Below are positions 17,397-25,435 of a stretch of 49,743 nucleotides of DNA, piece by piece. This DNA comes from Ruminococcus sp. (GTDB lineage: Bacteria > Bacillota_A > Clostridia > Oscillospirales > Ruminococcaceae), in contig NZ_JAIKXF010000047.1 of the NCBI RefSeq assembly GCF_024684275.1, forward strand, positions 1 through 49,743. The letters run 5' to 3'. The notes under the pieces are model-generated. The model did no database searches and was not told the origin of the DNA. It worked only from the letters and a program-made list of their open reading frames with translations. Position 1 is the stretch's first letter, and every line of letters begins with the position of its first letter. A program made the translations under genes and the position numbers.

Positions 17397-18440
17397 ATGC
17401 AATGCGAGAAATGCAACGCACCACTTGACCCTAAGCTTTCTGCCTGCCCGCAGTGCGGTGCTCCCGTGCCGCAGAATATCGAGGGGTTTGAAAATACTAT
17501 GGAGTTTCAGCATGAGCTTAGGTCGATCGTTGTAAACGACGGCACCAGAGCCGTTGCCAATAAAGACAGATTCATAGGTCTTCTCAGCGATCATATCCCC
17601 GATTACGACAAGGAACGCCGCCTACTTATTAATATGTACAATATGGGTGTGCTCAAGATCCTTCTCGAGGATAAGAACCACGAGATCGCTGTTATGAAAG
17701 CTAAAAGCTTTATGCTCGGCGACCTTTTTCTTTCGGAGAATGCCTCCGAGTTTGTTGTTGCCTGTTATACATACCTTCTTGGCTGGCCTTACGAATCGCA
17801 TCTAAAGGTCCTTCCCGAAGGCGAAGATGACGGCAATAAGAAGACAGAAGAGGTCAAAAAGAAACCGGTCGATATCAACGAAATGGTATTTATGCCGCGT
17901 AACGCTCTGAGATACAGACTCAGCGGAAATATCACCATTCCCGACGGCTATACAAAGCTTGAAGCCTTCTGCTTCGATAAGTTCGGTTCGCTCAGAACTA
18001 TCCAGCTCCCATCTACGCTCCTTGCTATCGGAGAATATGCTTTCTCCTCATGCAAGCGTCTGAGAGGTCTGGACCTGCCCGAAGGTCTGAGAATAATAAA
18101 GCAGGGCGCATTCAGCCAGTGCTCTAATCTGGTTGTTGTAAAAATACCCGACGGTGTACTTGAGATCGAGGATAGTACATTCTCATTCTGTACAAGCCTT
18201 GAGGTTATCGAGATACCGCCAAGCGTAAGCAGTATCGGCGCAGAAGCATTCTCCGGCTGTGAAAAGCTCAGAAAGCTCTTTTTACCCGAGAGCATCAAGT
18301 TCATCGATGCAAACGCCTTCTCATACTGCCCTAATCTTGTTATTTACTGCATAGAAAATTCATACGTTCATAAATACTGTTTAGCCACTGGAATAAGGTT
18401 CGCCCTGGTGACCTCGGCTGAAGAATATGAGCTTGACTAA
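17397..18440 (+). CDS. zinc-ribbon plus leucine-rich-repeat (BspA-type) protein
   Basis: A 347-residue cytoplasmic protein. The N-terminal zinc ribbon is Cys3-x2-Cys6 ... Cys17-x2-Cys20. An acidic/helical middle region runs from about 30 to 150. BspA-type LRR_5 repeats then fill about 165-320 (KLEAFCFDKFGSLRTIQLP; AIGEYAFSSCKRLRGLDLP and four more of the same pattern). BspA repeats are usually extracellular, yet no signal peptide is present. GGAGG lies 7 bases before the chosen start; a longer reading lacks a ribosome site. It is the first gene of the kinase/vWA/PP2C cluster, so it is a plausible docking or substrate protein of the phosphorylation module. Function is inferred only from context. 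Confidence 0.85.
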   Translation: MQCEKCNAPLDPKLSACPQCGAPVPQNIEGFENTMEFQHELRSIVVNDGTRAVANKDRFIGLLSDHIPDYDKERRLLINMYNMGVLKILLEDKNHEIAVMKAKSFMLGDLFLSENASEFVVACYTYLLGWPYESHLKVLPEGEDDGNKKTEEVKKKPVDINEMVFMPRNALRYRLSGNITIPDGYTKLEAFCFDKFGSLRTIQLPSTLLAIGEYAFSSCKRLRGLDLPEGLRIIKQGAFSQCSNLVVVKIPDGVLEIEDSTFSFCTSLEVIEIPPSVSSIGAEAFSGCEKLRKLFLPESIKFIDANAFSYCPNLVIYCIENSYVHKYCLATGIRFALVTSAEEYELD

Positions 18441-18461
18441 TAAAAGAAAGGATGAGATCAT

Positions 18462-19805
18462 ATGATAGAGCTTGAAATAGGTCAAGAGGTCGAAATGGAA
18501 TTCGGCGGCAAAGCCAAAGTGCTCAGCGTTATCGGCAGCGGTGGTCAGGGTATCGTTTACCTTGTCCGCTTCAACGGTCAGAAATGGGCGCTCAAATGGT
18601 ACGACATCAATAAGATGAGCAAGCCAGCCGCCTTCCGCAAGAACCTTCAGAACAATATAAATGACGGTCCGCCCAGCAATAAGTTCCTCTGGCCGAAATA
18701 CCTTACAAAGGAAGCAGAGGACGGTACCTTCGGATATATCATGGAGCTCAAGCCCGAGGGCTTTGACTCATTTGTTGATATCCTCAATACCTATAAGCTG
18801 GAGATCGACCCGCTTACAGGACGCGGAGTAAAGCGCCCTGTAAAATTCAACACTCTCAGCGCTATGGTGACCTGCGTCATCAATATCGTAAACGCTTTCA
18901 GACAGCTCCACCGTGCAGGTAAGAGCTATCAGGACCTTAACGACGGAGGCTTCTTTATCAATGTTAATACAGGAGCCGTTCTCGTCTGCGACTGTGATAA
19001 CATCGCTCCTGACGGAAGCAACTTCGGTATCGGCGGTAAGCCGGGATATATGGCGCCTGAGGTCGTAAGAGGCATAGCTCAGCCTAATGTCCAGACTGAT
19101 AAATATTCACTTGCAGTAGTGCTCTTTAAGCTTCTCTTCAGAGGCGATCCTATGGAGGGCGAAAAGGTAGTCCGCGATGTCTGCCTTACAGAGTCCTCAG
19201 AGCTCAAGCACTACGGTCAGAATGCAGTTTTCGTGTACGATCCCGATGACGACTCTAACCGTCCCGTAAGAGGTATCCACGATAACATCATCAAATTCTG
19301 GAGAATCTACCCCGATTATATCAAAGACGCCTTTATCCGTTCATTCACAACAGGCGTCACCGATCCTACAAAGCGTATCATCGAGAACGAATGGCAAAAG
19401 CTGTTCATACGCCTTAGATCAGAGATCATACAGTGCGGCTGCGGAAGAACAAACTTCAGCTCTATGTTCATTCATCAGAATGAAAAGACATTCAAGTGTC
19501 CGAAGTGCGGCATGGAATTCGTGACTATCGGATTCAGCAACCGCGATTACCGCACACCCCTTTATCTTGGCTATAAATTCTATACCTGTGAGATAATCCC
19601 CGAATCCGACGACTTTACAGCCGTTGCGGGCGAACTTGTTGAGAATAAGCTCAAGCAGGGCGTTCTCGGTATCAAGAATTGCTCCGACAGACAATGGAAG
19701 GCTAAGATGCCCGACGGAAAGTTCTATGACATAGCTCCCGGCAAGGGATTCCCTGTTTGGCAGGGGCTTGAGATCGATTTTGGCGAAGTAAAGGCACAGA
19801 TATAA
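18462..19805 (+). CDS. protein kinase with C-terminal zinc ribbon (TerY-P type)
   Basis: A 447-residue eukaryote-like Ser/Thr kinase fold. The glycine loop GSGGQGIVY is at residues 25-33 and the ATP-binding Lys at 45 (ALKW). The catalytic loop reads YQDLND (156-161, Asp158) instead of HRDLKPxN, the DFG region reads DCD (177-179), and APE is kept near 198-200. Lys and Asn of the catalytic loop are replaced, so activity may be weak or mechanistically unusual. A zinc ribbon (Cys325, Cys327, Cys346, Cys349) and a ~90-residue beta-rich end follow. This arrangement and the vWA and PP2C neighbours match the kinase of the TerY-P triad described by Anantharaman and colleagues. There is no membrane segment. 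AAAGGATG precedes the start. Confidence 0.9.
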   Translation: MIELEIGQEVEMEFGGKAKVLSVIGSGGQGIVYLVRFNGQKWALKWYDINKMSKPAAFRKNLQNNINDGPPSNKFLWPKYLTKEAEDGTFGYIMELKPEGFDSFVDILNTYKLEIDPLTGRGVKRPVKFNTLSAMVTCVINIVNAFRQLHRAGKSYQDLNDGGFFINVNTGAVLVCDCDNIAPDGSNFGIGGKPGYMAPEVVRGIAQPNVQTDKYSLAVVLFKLLFRGDPMEGEKVVRDVCLTESSELKHYGQNAVFVYDPDDDSNRPVRGIHDNIIKFWRIYPDYIKDAFIRSFTTGVTDPTKRIIENEWQKLFIRLRSEIIQCGCGRTNFSSMFIHQNEKTFKCPKCGMEFVTIGFSNRDYRTPLYLGYKFYTCEIIPESDDFTAVAGELVENKLKQGVLGIKNCSDRQWKAKMPDGKFYDIAPGKGFPVWQGLEIDFGEVKAQI

Positions 19806-19848
19806 TCTGCTTAGCTAAAGCAGTAATACTGAAAGGATGTATTAAATT

Positions 19849-20712
19849 ATGAGCAATGAACGTGTTACAGAGCCAGAGGTAAACGCTAATCCTCTGGATG
19901 ATTTCGATACAAAAGAAGCTGTATCTGCAGCTCCCGAGTCTGATAACAGCATTCTCGATTTTGACGACGATCCCCTCAGCGCTACAAGTGTTTCTAAAAA
20001 AAGCCTTGTAATATTCTTCCTTATCGATACATCAGGAAGTATGAAGGGAAAGAAAATGGGCGAGCTCAATACCGTTATGGAAGAGCTTATCCCCGAGATA
20101 CGCAGAGTCGGCGAAGCTGATACAGAAGTAAAGGTCGCTGTTCTCACATTCTCTACCGAGGTAAGATGGATGTACTCCAACCCTATCCCGATAGAGGACT
20201 TTGAGTGGGCAAGACTCCGTGCAAGCGGCGTTACCAGCATGGGCGCAGCCTTCAAGGAGCTCAACCACAGAATGTCAAGAAACAGCTTCCTCAATTCACC
20301 CTCGCTTTCTTTCGCTCCCGTTATCTTCCTCATGACTGACGGCTATCCGTCAGATGACTATAAGGAAGGTCTCAGAGAGCTCCAGACAAACAGCTGGTAT
20401 AAATTCGGACTTAAAGCCGCTCTCGGTATCGGTCAGGAGGCTAACGATAATATCCTCGCAGAGTTCACAGGCTCTAAGGATACAGTTGTTCACGCTTATT
20501 CAGGCGGCCAGCTGGCTCAGATGATCAAGATCATCGCTGTTACATCATCACAGATCGGAAGTAAGAGTATGACTCTCTCTGACGATACAGGTCATGAGAT
20601 CGGCGAAGAGGACGTTTTCGCTGCAAAACAGAAGCTCCTCGGTCAGCAGATCCAGGAGCTGGTAAGCACCCAGACAGACGGAGACGACGTGCCCTTCGAT
20701 ACAGGCTGGTAA
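19849..20712 (+). CDS. TerY-like von Willebrand A protein
   Basis: A 287-residue protein. The first ~50 residues are acidic and disordered, with DFDDDPLSATS motifs likely to bind partners or be phosphorylated. The vWA domain spans about 50-240 with an intact MIDAS: DTSGSM (60-65), the Thr in SGVTSMG, and Asp in FLMTDGYPSDD. The C-terminal ~45 residues are polar. It has no signal peptide. It lies 43 bases after the kinase and 33 before the PP2C gene, the order expected of a TerY-P triad. In such systems TerY-type vWA domains are thought to be metal-dependent scaffolds controlled by phosphorylation. AAGGATG is about 10 bases before the start. Confidence 0.9.
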   Translation: MSNERVTEPEVNANPLDDFDTKEAVSAAPESDNSILDFDDDPLSATSVSKKSLVIFFLIDTSGSMKGKKMGELNTVMEELIPEIRRVGEADTEVKVAVLTFSTEVRWMYSNPIPIEDFEWARLRASGVTSMGAAFKELNHRMSRNSFLNSPSLSFAPVIFLMTDGYPSDDYKEGLRELQTNSWYKFGLKAALGIGQEANDNILAEFTGSKDTVVHAYSGGQLAQMIKIIAVTSSQIGSKSMTLSDDTGHEIGEEDVFAAKQKLLGQQIQELVSTQTDGDDVPFDTGW

Positions 20713-20745
20713 TATTTCAAAACTTCTGAGGAGGACTGAAAAATT

Positions 20746-21651
20746 ATGTTCAACGGCTTCAGCCATTCGGTCATGGGCGCAAGTCATGAAAAAACCAATC
20801 TCGTTTGCCAGGACAGCTCTGCTTTCAAGGTGGGCGATCACTACGCTATCGCTGTAGTTGCTGACGGACACGGAAGCAAAAAGCATTTCAGAAGCCATAT
20901 GGGCTCTAAATTCGCTGTCGAAGCCGCTATCGAGGCTATAGACAGATTCTATGAAGACCGCGATGCTTTTGAAAAAAACCTTCCCGTCAATAATAAGCTC
21001 ATCATCAAAAATATCGAAAAGCAGATAATCTCTAACTGGAATATGAAGATCGAAAAGCATCTTGCTGAAAATCCCGTTACCGATGAGGAGAAAAGTAAAT
21101 TTACTCCCGAGGAATTCGAGGCTATTCTGCCTGAGTCTTACTACGGCTCTACTCTCGTTGCCGCCGTTGCAGGAGATGATTATACATTCGGCGTACAGAT
21201 CGGCGACGGAAGCCTCGTAGCTATCTTCGATGACTGTAAAGCTGTTATGCCAATGGAATATAACGAATCTGCTCCTGCCAATGTTACTGCTTCTGTGTGC
21301 AATTCAAATGCCGCAGGTATGTTCAGCAGCTTTTATGCACCCAATAAGAAGCTTATAGCTCTTTACGGCTCTACCGACGGACTCTATACGTCCTTCGGCA
21401 GCGAGTACGATTTTCTCGATTATCACACTATCATAACAAGCCAGCTCGCTAATCTTGAGACCTTTAAGGAGGTAATCAAGAATAATCTGGCTAAACGTTC
21501 CCGTTTCGGTACAGAGGACGATATTTCCCTCTCTTGTATCTATAATGAGGAACTGCTCAACGCAAAGCTCGACATTCTGAAAAAGAAGGTCGAAGAGAAT
21601 AAACAGGCAGCAGCCGACCGTAAGGCAGCTCTGCTCAATAAAAAAGTATGA
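20746..21651 (+). CDS. PP2C-family protein phosphatase
   Basis: A 301-residue Ser/Thr phosphatase of the PPM family. The metal-site motifs are present: an Asp in CQDSSAF near residue 23, ADGHGS at about 39-44, GSTLVAAV, GSTDGLY, and the C-terminal EDDISLSCI. It lacks membrane segments and extra domains, apart from a charged coiled-coil tail of about 30 residues. Length and motif order are close to other TerY-P phosphatases. It would reverse phosphorylation by the kinase two genes upstream, with the vWA protein or the neighbouring non-enzymatic proteins as candidate substrates. GAGGAGG precedes the start at 11 bases. Confidence 0.92.
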   Translation: MFNGFSHSVMGASHEKTNLVCQDSSAFKVGDHYAIAVVADGHGSKKHFRSHMGSKFAVEAAIEAIDRFYEDRDAFEKNLPVNNKLIIKNIEKQIISNWNMKIEKHLAENPVTDEEKSKFTPEEFEAILPESYYGSTLVAAVAGDDYTFGVQIGDGSLVAIFDDCKAVMPMEYNESAPANVTASVCNSNAAGMFSSFYAPNKKLIALYGSTDGLYTSFGSEYDFLDYHTIITSQLANLETFKEVIKNNLAKRSRFGTEDDISLSCIYNEELLNAKLDILKKKVEENKQAAADRKAALLNKKV

Positions 21652-21716
21652 CATAAGCCTTGATCTTCCTAAACGCTTAGGCAGCGTTTAATAAATTAAG
21701 AAAAGTGGTGTTTTTT

Positions 21717-22862
21717 ATGGAAATAGGTTCATTCTACAACACAGCTAAGAATTTTGCGGAAACTCTAAAGGAAAAAAGACCTGAGCTGGTGAATTATGAC
21801 GCTAATCTCTGCCTCATAATCGCTGATTCGGACGAAATCTATTCGGGAGTATCCACTGTATCCATAAATGAGGGCACAGTTGAAGAGGTTTCCGCTGAAA
21901 AGATCGCAGTTATGTCCATTATTACTGCAAAGCACGTTATCGCAAAGCAGATGATCGTCATTTCTCTTGATGATTACAGCTATTTCAAGCCGGATGAAGA
22001 GGCTCTTTCTCTTCTCGTAAATTCAAGTGTTGACAACAGCAGCTGTAAGGTAGTTCTTTCTCCCGATGAGGAGGTAATTGCTACTACTATCGTTCCTGCT
22101 GATGCAGCTCCTGATTTCCTCAGCGGCTACGACGAAGCAGAGTTAGGCGCTCCTGCTGATTTTGCAAGCGGTATCGACGTTGATGACTCTAATCCATTCA
22201 ATAAAGAGACTAATAATCAGGACACAGCTAATTCCCTCTATGAGAATACTGAGGCAGCTCAGCAGCAGGGCGCAAGCGGTTTCCCAAATGTCTACGGACA
22301 GCAGGGTTATCCTCAGCAGCAGGGCTATCCGCAGCCGGGCGGCTTCCCTCAGCAGCAGGGCTACCCGCAGCAGGGCGGCTTCCCTCAGCAGGGCTACCCG
22401 CAGCAGGGCGGTTTCCCTCAGCAGGGCTACCCGCAGCAGGGCGGTTTTCCTCAGCAGGGCTACCCACAGCAGGGCGGCTATCCTGCACACGGCGGTTATC
22501 CGCAGCAGGGCGGCTATCCACAGCCGGGCGGCTTTAATAACGGTATGCCCAACAGTATGTATCAGCAGCCTATGAATGCTGCTCCTTACAGACAGGGTTA
22601 TGCAGGTCCTTCCGTTCACGGCGGAAATATGAGAAGCGTTTATCAGCAGGCTCAGAGCCAGAGCGTAAGCGTTACCCTCACTTCAAAGTCAAACGGCGAG
22701 AGTGCTTACAAAAAGAGACTCAGCAATTTCCTTGACGATGATGATGCGGATTCAACAGGTGCAGCAGGCGGCGATGAAATGTCCAAGGAAGATATGCTCA
22801 AGCAGGCTAAGGACAGAAAAAAAGTCGCAAAGGCTAACTTAAACTTTAAGAAAAAAATGTGA
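21717..22862 (+). CDS. protein with deaminase-like N-terminus and PQQG repeats
   Basis: A 381-residue protein I could not match directly. Residues ~28-137 align by eye with the cytidine-deaminase fold: [14 protein letters not shown] for [26 protein letters not shown] for CAERTALFKAV, and a terminal VPADAAPDF for LLPGAF. All three zinc cysteines are absent (SAE for CAE, KPDEEA for PCGAC), so deaminase activity is unlikely; the homology is inference. An acidic linker follows, then Y/F-P-Q-Q-G-G repeats at 193-273, like low-complexity prion-like segments, then a short basic tail. The ATG at 21717 is preferred to an upstream GTG, although the ribosome site is only GTGGTG. Last gene of the main transcript, so probably a target or assembly component of the phosphorylation module. 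Confidence 0.75.
   Translation: MEIGSFYNTAKNFAETLKEKRPELVNYDANLCLIIADSDEIYSGVSTVSINEGTVEEVSAEKIAVMSIITAKHVIAKQMIVISLDDYSYFKPDEEALSLLVNSSVDNSSCKVVLSPDEEVIATTIVPADAAPDFLSGYDEAELGAPADFASGIDVDDSNPFNKETNNQDTANSLYENTEAAQQQGASGFPNVYGQQGYPQQQGYPQPGGFPQQQGYPQQGGFPQQGYPQQGGFPQQGYPQQGGFPQQGYPQQGGYPAHGGYPQQGGYPQPGGFNNGMPNSMYQQPMNAAPYRQGYAGPSVHGGNMRSVYQQAQSQSVSVTLTSKSNGESAYKKRLSNFLDDDDADSTGAAGGDEMSKEDMLKQAKDRKKVAKANLNFKKKM
22293..22535 (+). repeat. tandem repeat encoding (Y/F)PQQGG units
   Basis: About ten imperfect copies of a 15-36 base pattern (CAGCAGGGC plus TAYCC or TTYCC) inside the previous gene. The repeat opens long false reading frames on the minus strand. Confidence 0.85.
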
Positions 22863-22905
22863 GTTTGACCAATATTACCATATCATTTTTATAAAGGTTT
22901 AGGTA

Positions 22906-22934
22906 TTGCTTTTTTTGTTCACATATGTTATAAT
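22906..22934 (+). promoter_or_regulatory. sigma-A promoter of the small membrane-protein gene
   Basis: TTGCTT (22906-22911), 17-base spacer, TATAAT (22929-22934). The ~100-base leader has a CTGCG/CGCAG hairpin near 22988-23003. Confidence 0.75.
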
Positions 22935-23041
22935 GTTTTTATCTAATGATAAACTTTTTTCCGAAAAATCAAACCTTACGACATTTTCTGCGCATATTCG
23001 CAGAGTCGATATACTAATCCGCGTTAAGGAAAGGGATTGCT

Positions 23042-23581
23042 ATGAATTATTTGCTTAATATTGATGAAGCGATAGACCGAAAGTTCCTTGTGACCAAGGC
23101 AATGAGAGGTCAGGCTGACATCGGTACCATTATCCACGTAATGGATGCCGAGCAGCAGGGACAGGCTGTAATAGTCTACTACCGCGTCACAAGATATAAT
23201 GAAAAATTCCATGATTATCAGGATTATACGGCAAAGTTTGAAAATCTTGCCGCATTCTGCAAATGGGCTCAGCCCGATAACTTTATCGCTCGTAATTACG
23301 AGTGCTTTAGCATCAGGGACATTCAGCACTACATAAAGGTAAAGAACAGAAGCTTTACTTCATTCTGTCTGCCTATAATACTTGTAGCTGCTCTTATCAT
23401 CTGGGTAGCATTAGCACTGCTGATGTTCAAGACAAATCTTATAGTCGGCGTCGTTATTGGTGCTGTACTTACTCTGCTGGTTATCATACTGGCATTCTCA
23501 CTGCTGAAAATGCAGAAGAAAAAGGAAAAAATGCGTTTGTACCGTAAGGTCAGCGCAGGCTGGGGCGTAGTTTTTGAATAA
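23042..23581 (+). CDS. small membrane protein at the end of the cluster
   Basis: A 179-residue protein. The first ~98 residues are soluble (DEAIDRKFLVTKAMRGQADI; YNEKFHDYQDYTAKFENLAA), two membrane segments lie at about 104-127 and 129-152, and a basic cytoplasmic tail follows (KMQKKKEKMRLYRK). I recognise no family. GGAAAGGG lies about 7 bases before the start. It has its own promoter but is oriented with, and ends, the TerY-P-like cluster, with a strong terminator 75 bases after it. It may anchor the module at the membrane; this is inference. Confidence 0.8.
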   Translation: MNYLLNIDEAIDRKFLVTKAMRGQADIGTIIHVMDAEQQGQAVIVYYRVTRYNEKFHDYQDYTAKFENLAAFCKWAQPDNFIARNYECFSIRDIQHYIKVKNRSFTSFCLPIILVAALIIWVALALLMFKTNLIVGVVIGAVLTLLVIILAFSLLKMQKKKEKMRLYRKVSAGWGVVFE

Positions 23582-23656
23582 GCTCTGTGCCTGACGCAAA
23601 ATGCTTCATCACCAGAAACGTTACAATACGCTTTCCCTTTAAATCTAAAATGACAA

Positions 23657-23687
23657 AGCCCTTTGAGACATCTCAAAGGGCTTTTTT
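23657..23687 (+). terminator. terminator of the TerY-P-like cluster
   Basis: A perfect 11-bp stem AGCCCTTTGAG / CTCAAAGGGCT, 4-base loop, followed by six T. Confidence 0.93.
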
Positions 23688-23935
23688 ATATGCAGTGCAG
23701 ACTGAATCATATTCAGATCTGAAAAAGGCTGTTTATATCTACCACAGCCTGAACCTGAAATGCCCCATGAAATCACAGGGAATAAATACAGATAAGATAT
23801 CTTTAATCCATACCCAATTCCTCTTCTGATATTACATTTCATTTGTTCAGACTATGGCTGTAATTATTTTACTACTGTATAGCATATAAGTCAAGGGTTT
23901 TTTTGCGTTTCATGGAAAAACATCGTTTCAATCAA

Positions 23936-24103
23936 GGGACGCCTTCACTTGCAAGGCGTCCCTCTTTTCAAAACAGTCCACTGGACTGTTTTGGAAATTC
24001 ACCCTTGCGAAGCGCCTTCGGTTTTTGGGCTCTGCCCAAACCCGCCAGAGGCGCCGCCTCTGGACTCCGCCTAAGGAACACGTCCCTTAGGAATCCCGTT
24101 CAT
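23936..24103 (+). repeat. multi-hairpin intergenic repeat, copy A
   Basis: Five successive hairpins: GGGACGCC/GGCGTCCC, CAAAACAGTCCA/TGGACTGTTTTG, TTTGGGC/GCCCAAA, CCAGAGGC/GCCTCTGG and CCTAAGG/CCTTAGG. A second copy lies inverted at 46466-46639. Between copies the stems differ by paired changes. It lies after the terminators of both flanking genes. Confidence 0.85.
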
Positions 24104-24139
24104 ATTCTAAATAAGCTAATTATAAACTCTAATATGCAA

Positions 24140-24163
24140 AAAACTCCGCTTGCGCGGAGTTTT
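24140..24163 (-). terminator. terminator of the glycosyltransferase gene (distal)
   Basis: A 10-bp stem AAAACTCCGC / GCGGAGTTTT with a 4-base loop, then T-run on the minus strand. Confidence 0.7.
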
Positions 24164-24174
24164 AGGGAGAAATA

Positions 24175-24198
24175 AACCCGAAAGAGGAGGATCGGGTT
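24175..24198 (-). terminator. terminator of the glycosyltransferase gene (proximal)
   Basis: A 6-bp stem AACCCG / CGGGTT with a 12-base loop and TTTATTT on the minus strand, 70 bases after the stop codon; weaker than the distal hairpin. Confidence 0.5.
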
Positions 24199-24267
24199 AT
24201 TAATTTTTATGAGCTGTACTCCGAATACAGGGAAGGGAACGGATCACAGCCCATGAAGCCTGCAATT

Positions 24268-25188
24268 TTATCTTGCACCCATTTCAAGGTGCTTGTAGGT
24301 ATCAAGCCAGATATTTCTGCTTGTATCGTATTTTCCATCAGGATCAAAATAGCTTGTGAACTCTGTGAGCTTATTGAGAAAACTGTCGTTATACTTTTTC
24401 AGCATTGAGTCAAGATTGCTTTTCCAGTCGCTGAATCGTCTGCTGTCGTATCTCTCTTTCTCATAGAGGTGAAGCACTGCTACCTGTGAATTATACACTA
24501 TATCCACGTTATTCTTCATCATGCGGTAGCCGAACTCCCAGTCCTCGACTTCCTCTCCGCGGTAGCTCTCTTCAAAGCCGCCCCAGCGCCTTATGCACTC
24601 CATAGGAACAGAAAGGTTAGAGGTCTTGGTGAATATCATTTTATACTTGACTTTATCGAAGTCATATCTGTATGGTTCAAGCATTTCAAGGCGTATATCC
24701 TTGATGTAGTAATAGTTTTTCTGCTTATCCAGACCGTATCTTTCGGGCTCTGTGAGCCAGTAGCGGATACCGTTTCCGATAAGCTCCTTTATCTCATAAT
24801 AAAACCTGTCGTTTTCCTCAAAGACCTGCTTTGTAAGACCAAACTGCATAACGGGCTTTTCAGCCTGCTTATAGCCGTTATAGTGTCCCGATACAAAGCT
24901 CTCAGAGGCTATCTCATCTCCGCTCAGGAAGATAACAAGCTCTCCTTCAGCCTTCTTAATGCCAATATTCTTAGCCTGACCTGCTCTTCCGTCAGGTGCT
25001 TTAAGACAGACCGTTCTGACCTTTGCACCATGCTCGTTTATATATCTTTCAAGCTCGTTATTATTGCCGCAGTTCACGAATATGAGCTCATATTCGCTCT
25101 CGTCAAAATCCTGTCTCTCCAGTGAATCAAATAATCGGATAGTTTTGTCTGACTTAGCTGAATATGGGATAATAATACTGCATTTCAT
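24268..25188 (-). CDS. glycosyltransferase family 2
   Basis: A 306-residue GT-A-fold glycosyltransferase. The nucleotide-sugar domain starts at MKCSIIIPYSAKSDKTIRLFDSLERQ. It has a GRAGQAKNIGIKKAEGE stretch and an FLSGDE acidic motif in place of the usual DXD, and a C-terminal GG-FEES...EVEDWEFGYRM acceptor/base region (the GT7-C-type ED motif). The start at the MKCSIII methionine is chosen because its promoter lies over the longer candidate start near 25290; a GGAGAA site is 14 bases upstream, somewhat far. There is no signal peptide or membrane segment. It is a single-gene unit. The likely role is a polysaccharide or glycoprotein modification at the inner membrane face; donor and acceptor are unknown. 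Confidence 0.88.
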   Translation of the reverse strand: MKCSIIIPYSAKSDKTIRLFDSLERQDFDESEYELIFVNCGNNNELERYINEHGAKVRTVCLKAPDGRAGQAKNIGIKKAEGELVIFLSGDEIASESFVSGHYNGYKQAEKPVMQFGLTKQVFEENDRFYYEIKELIGNGIRYWLTEPERYGLDKQKNYYYIKDIRLEMLEPYRYDFDKVKYKMIFTKTSNLSVPMECIRRWGGFEESYRGEEVEDWEFGYRMMKNNVDIVYNSQVAVLHLYEKERYDSRRFSDWKSNLDSMLKKYNDSFLNKLTEFTSYFDPDGKYDTSRNIWLDTYKHLEMGAR

Positions 25189-25278
25189 GTTTTTTCTGAA
25201 TTCTCCTTTTGGAATTCCCCTTATAAAGCTTTCCTTGCTCCTGAATGCTGAATGGAGCAGCTTCACTCTTCTGATAGT

Positions 25279-25308
25279 ATTATACATCAACTAAGGGTTA
25301 TATTTCAA
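25279..25308 (-). promoter_or_regulatory. sigma-A promoter of the glycosyltransferase gene
   Basis: On the minus strand TTGAAA (25303-25308), 18-base spacer, TATAAT (25279-25284). Confidence 0.65.
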
Positions 25309-25406
25309 GAAAAAATCGCAATTCGTATTATTTTTCTTTGTATTGCATATATACCTACCTTGTTTTTTACAAGCTTTATGTCAATAATACACATATACAG
25401 CGACAA

Positions 25407-25430
25407 AAAAGGACGCATTGCGTCCCTTTT
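25407..25430 (-). terminator. terminator of the membrane-protein operon
   Basis: GGACGC / GCGTCC stem flanked by A- and T-runs, directly before the stop codon side of the DUF4173 gene. The hairpin is short (6 bp plus A:T pairs) and works on the minus strand. Confidence 0.7.
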
Positions 25431-25435
25431 CGTCA

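Larger units (their letters stand above)
23582..24267. other. intergenic region between convergent genes
   Basis: The 686 bases hold a plus-strand terminator (23657-23687), a multi-hairpin repeat (23936-24103), and two hairpins that end the glycosyltransferase gene (24140-24163 and 24175-24198). Short reading frames here run through hairpins and lack ribosome sites; I call no gene. Confidence 0.75.

Noticed and set aside
22293..22535. CRISPR-like repeat
   Set aside because: The units are in-frame codon repeats of a protein with no spacers between them.
22143..22619. Long minus-strand frames opposite the PQQG gene
   Set aside because: They are produced by the tandem repeat; no ribosome site, and composition is Arg/Ala/Leu-rich artefact.
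23587..23829. An 80-codon frame after the membrane-protein gene
   Set aside because: It crosses the terminator hairpin at 23657-23687 and has no ribosome site.
23903..24175. A 90-codon reading frame in the intergenic repeat
   Set aside because: It runs through copy A's hairpins, has no ribosome site, and its reading frame is not kept in copy B.
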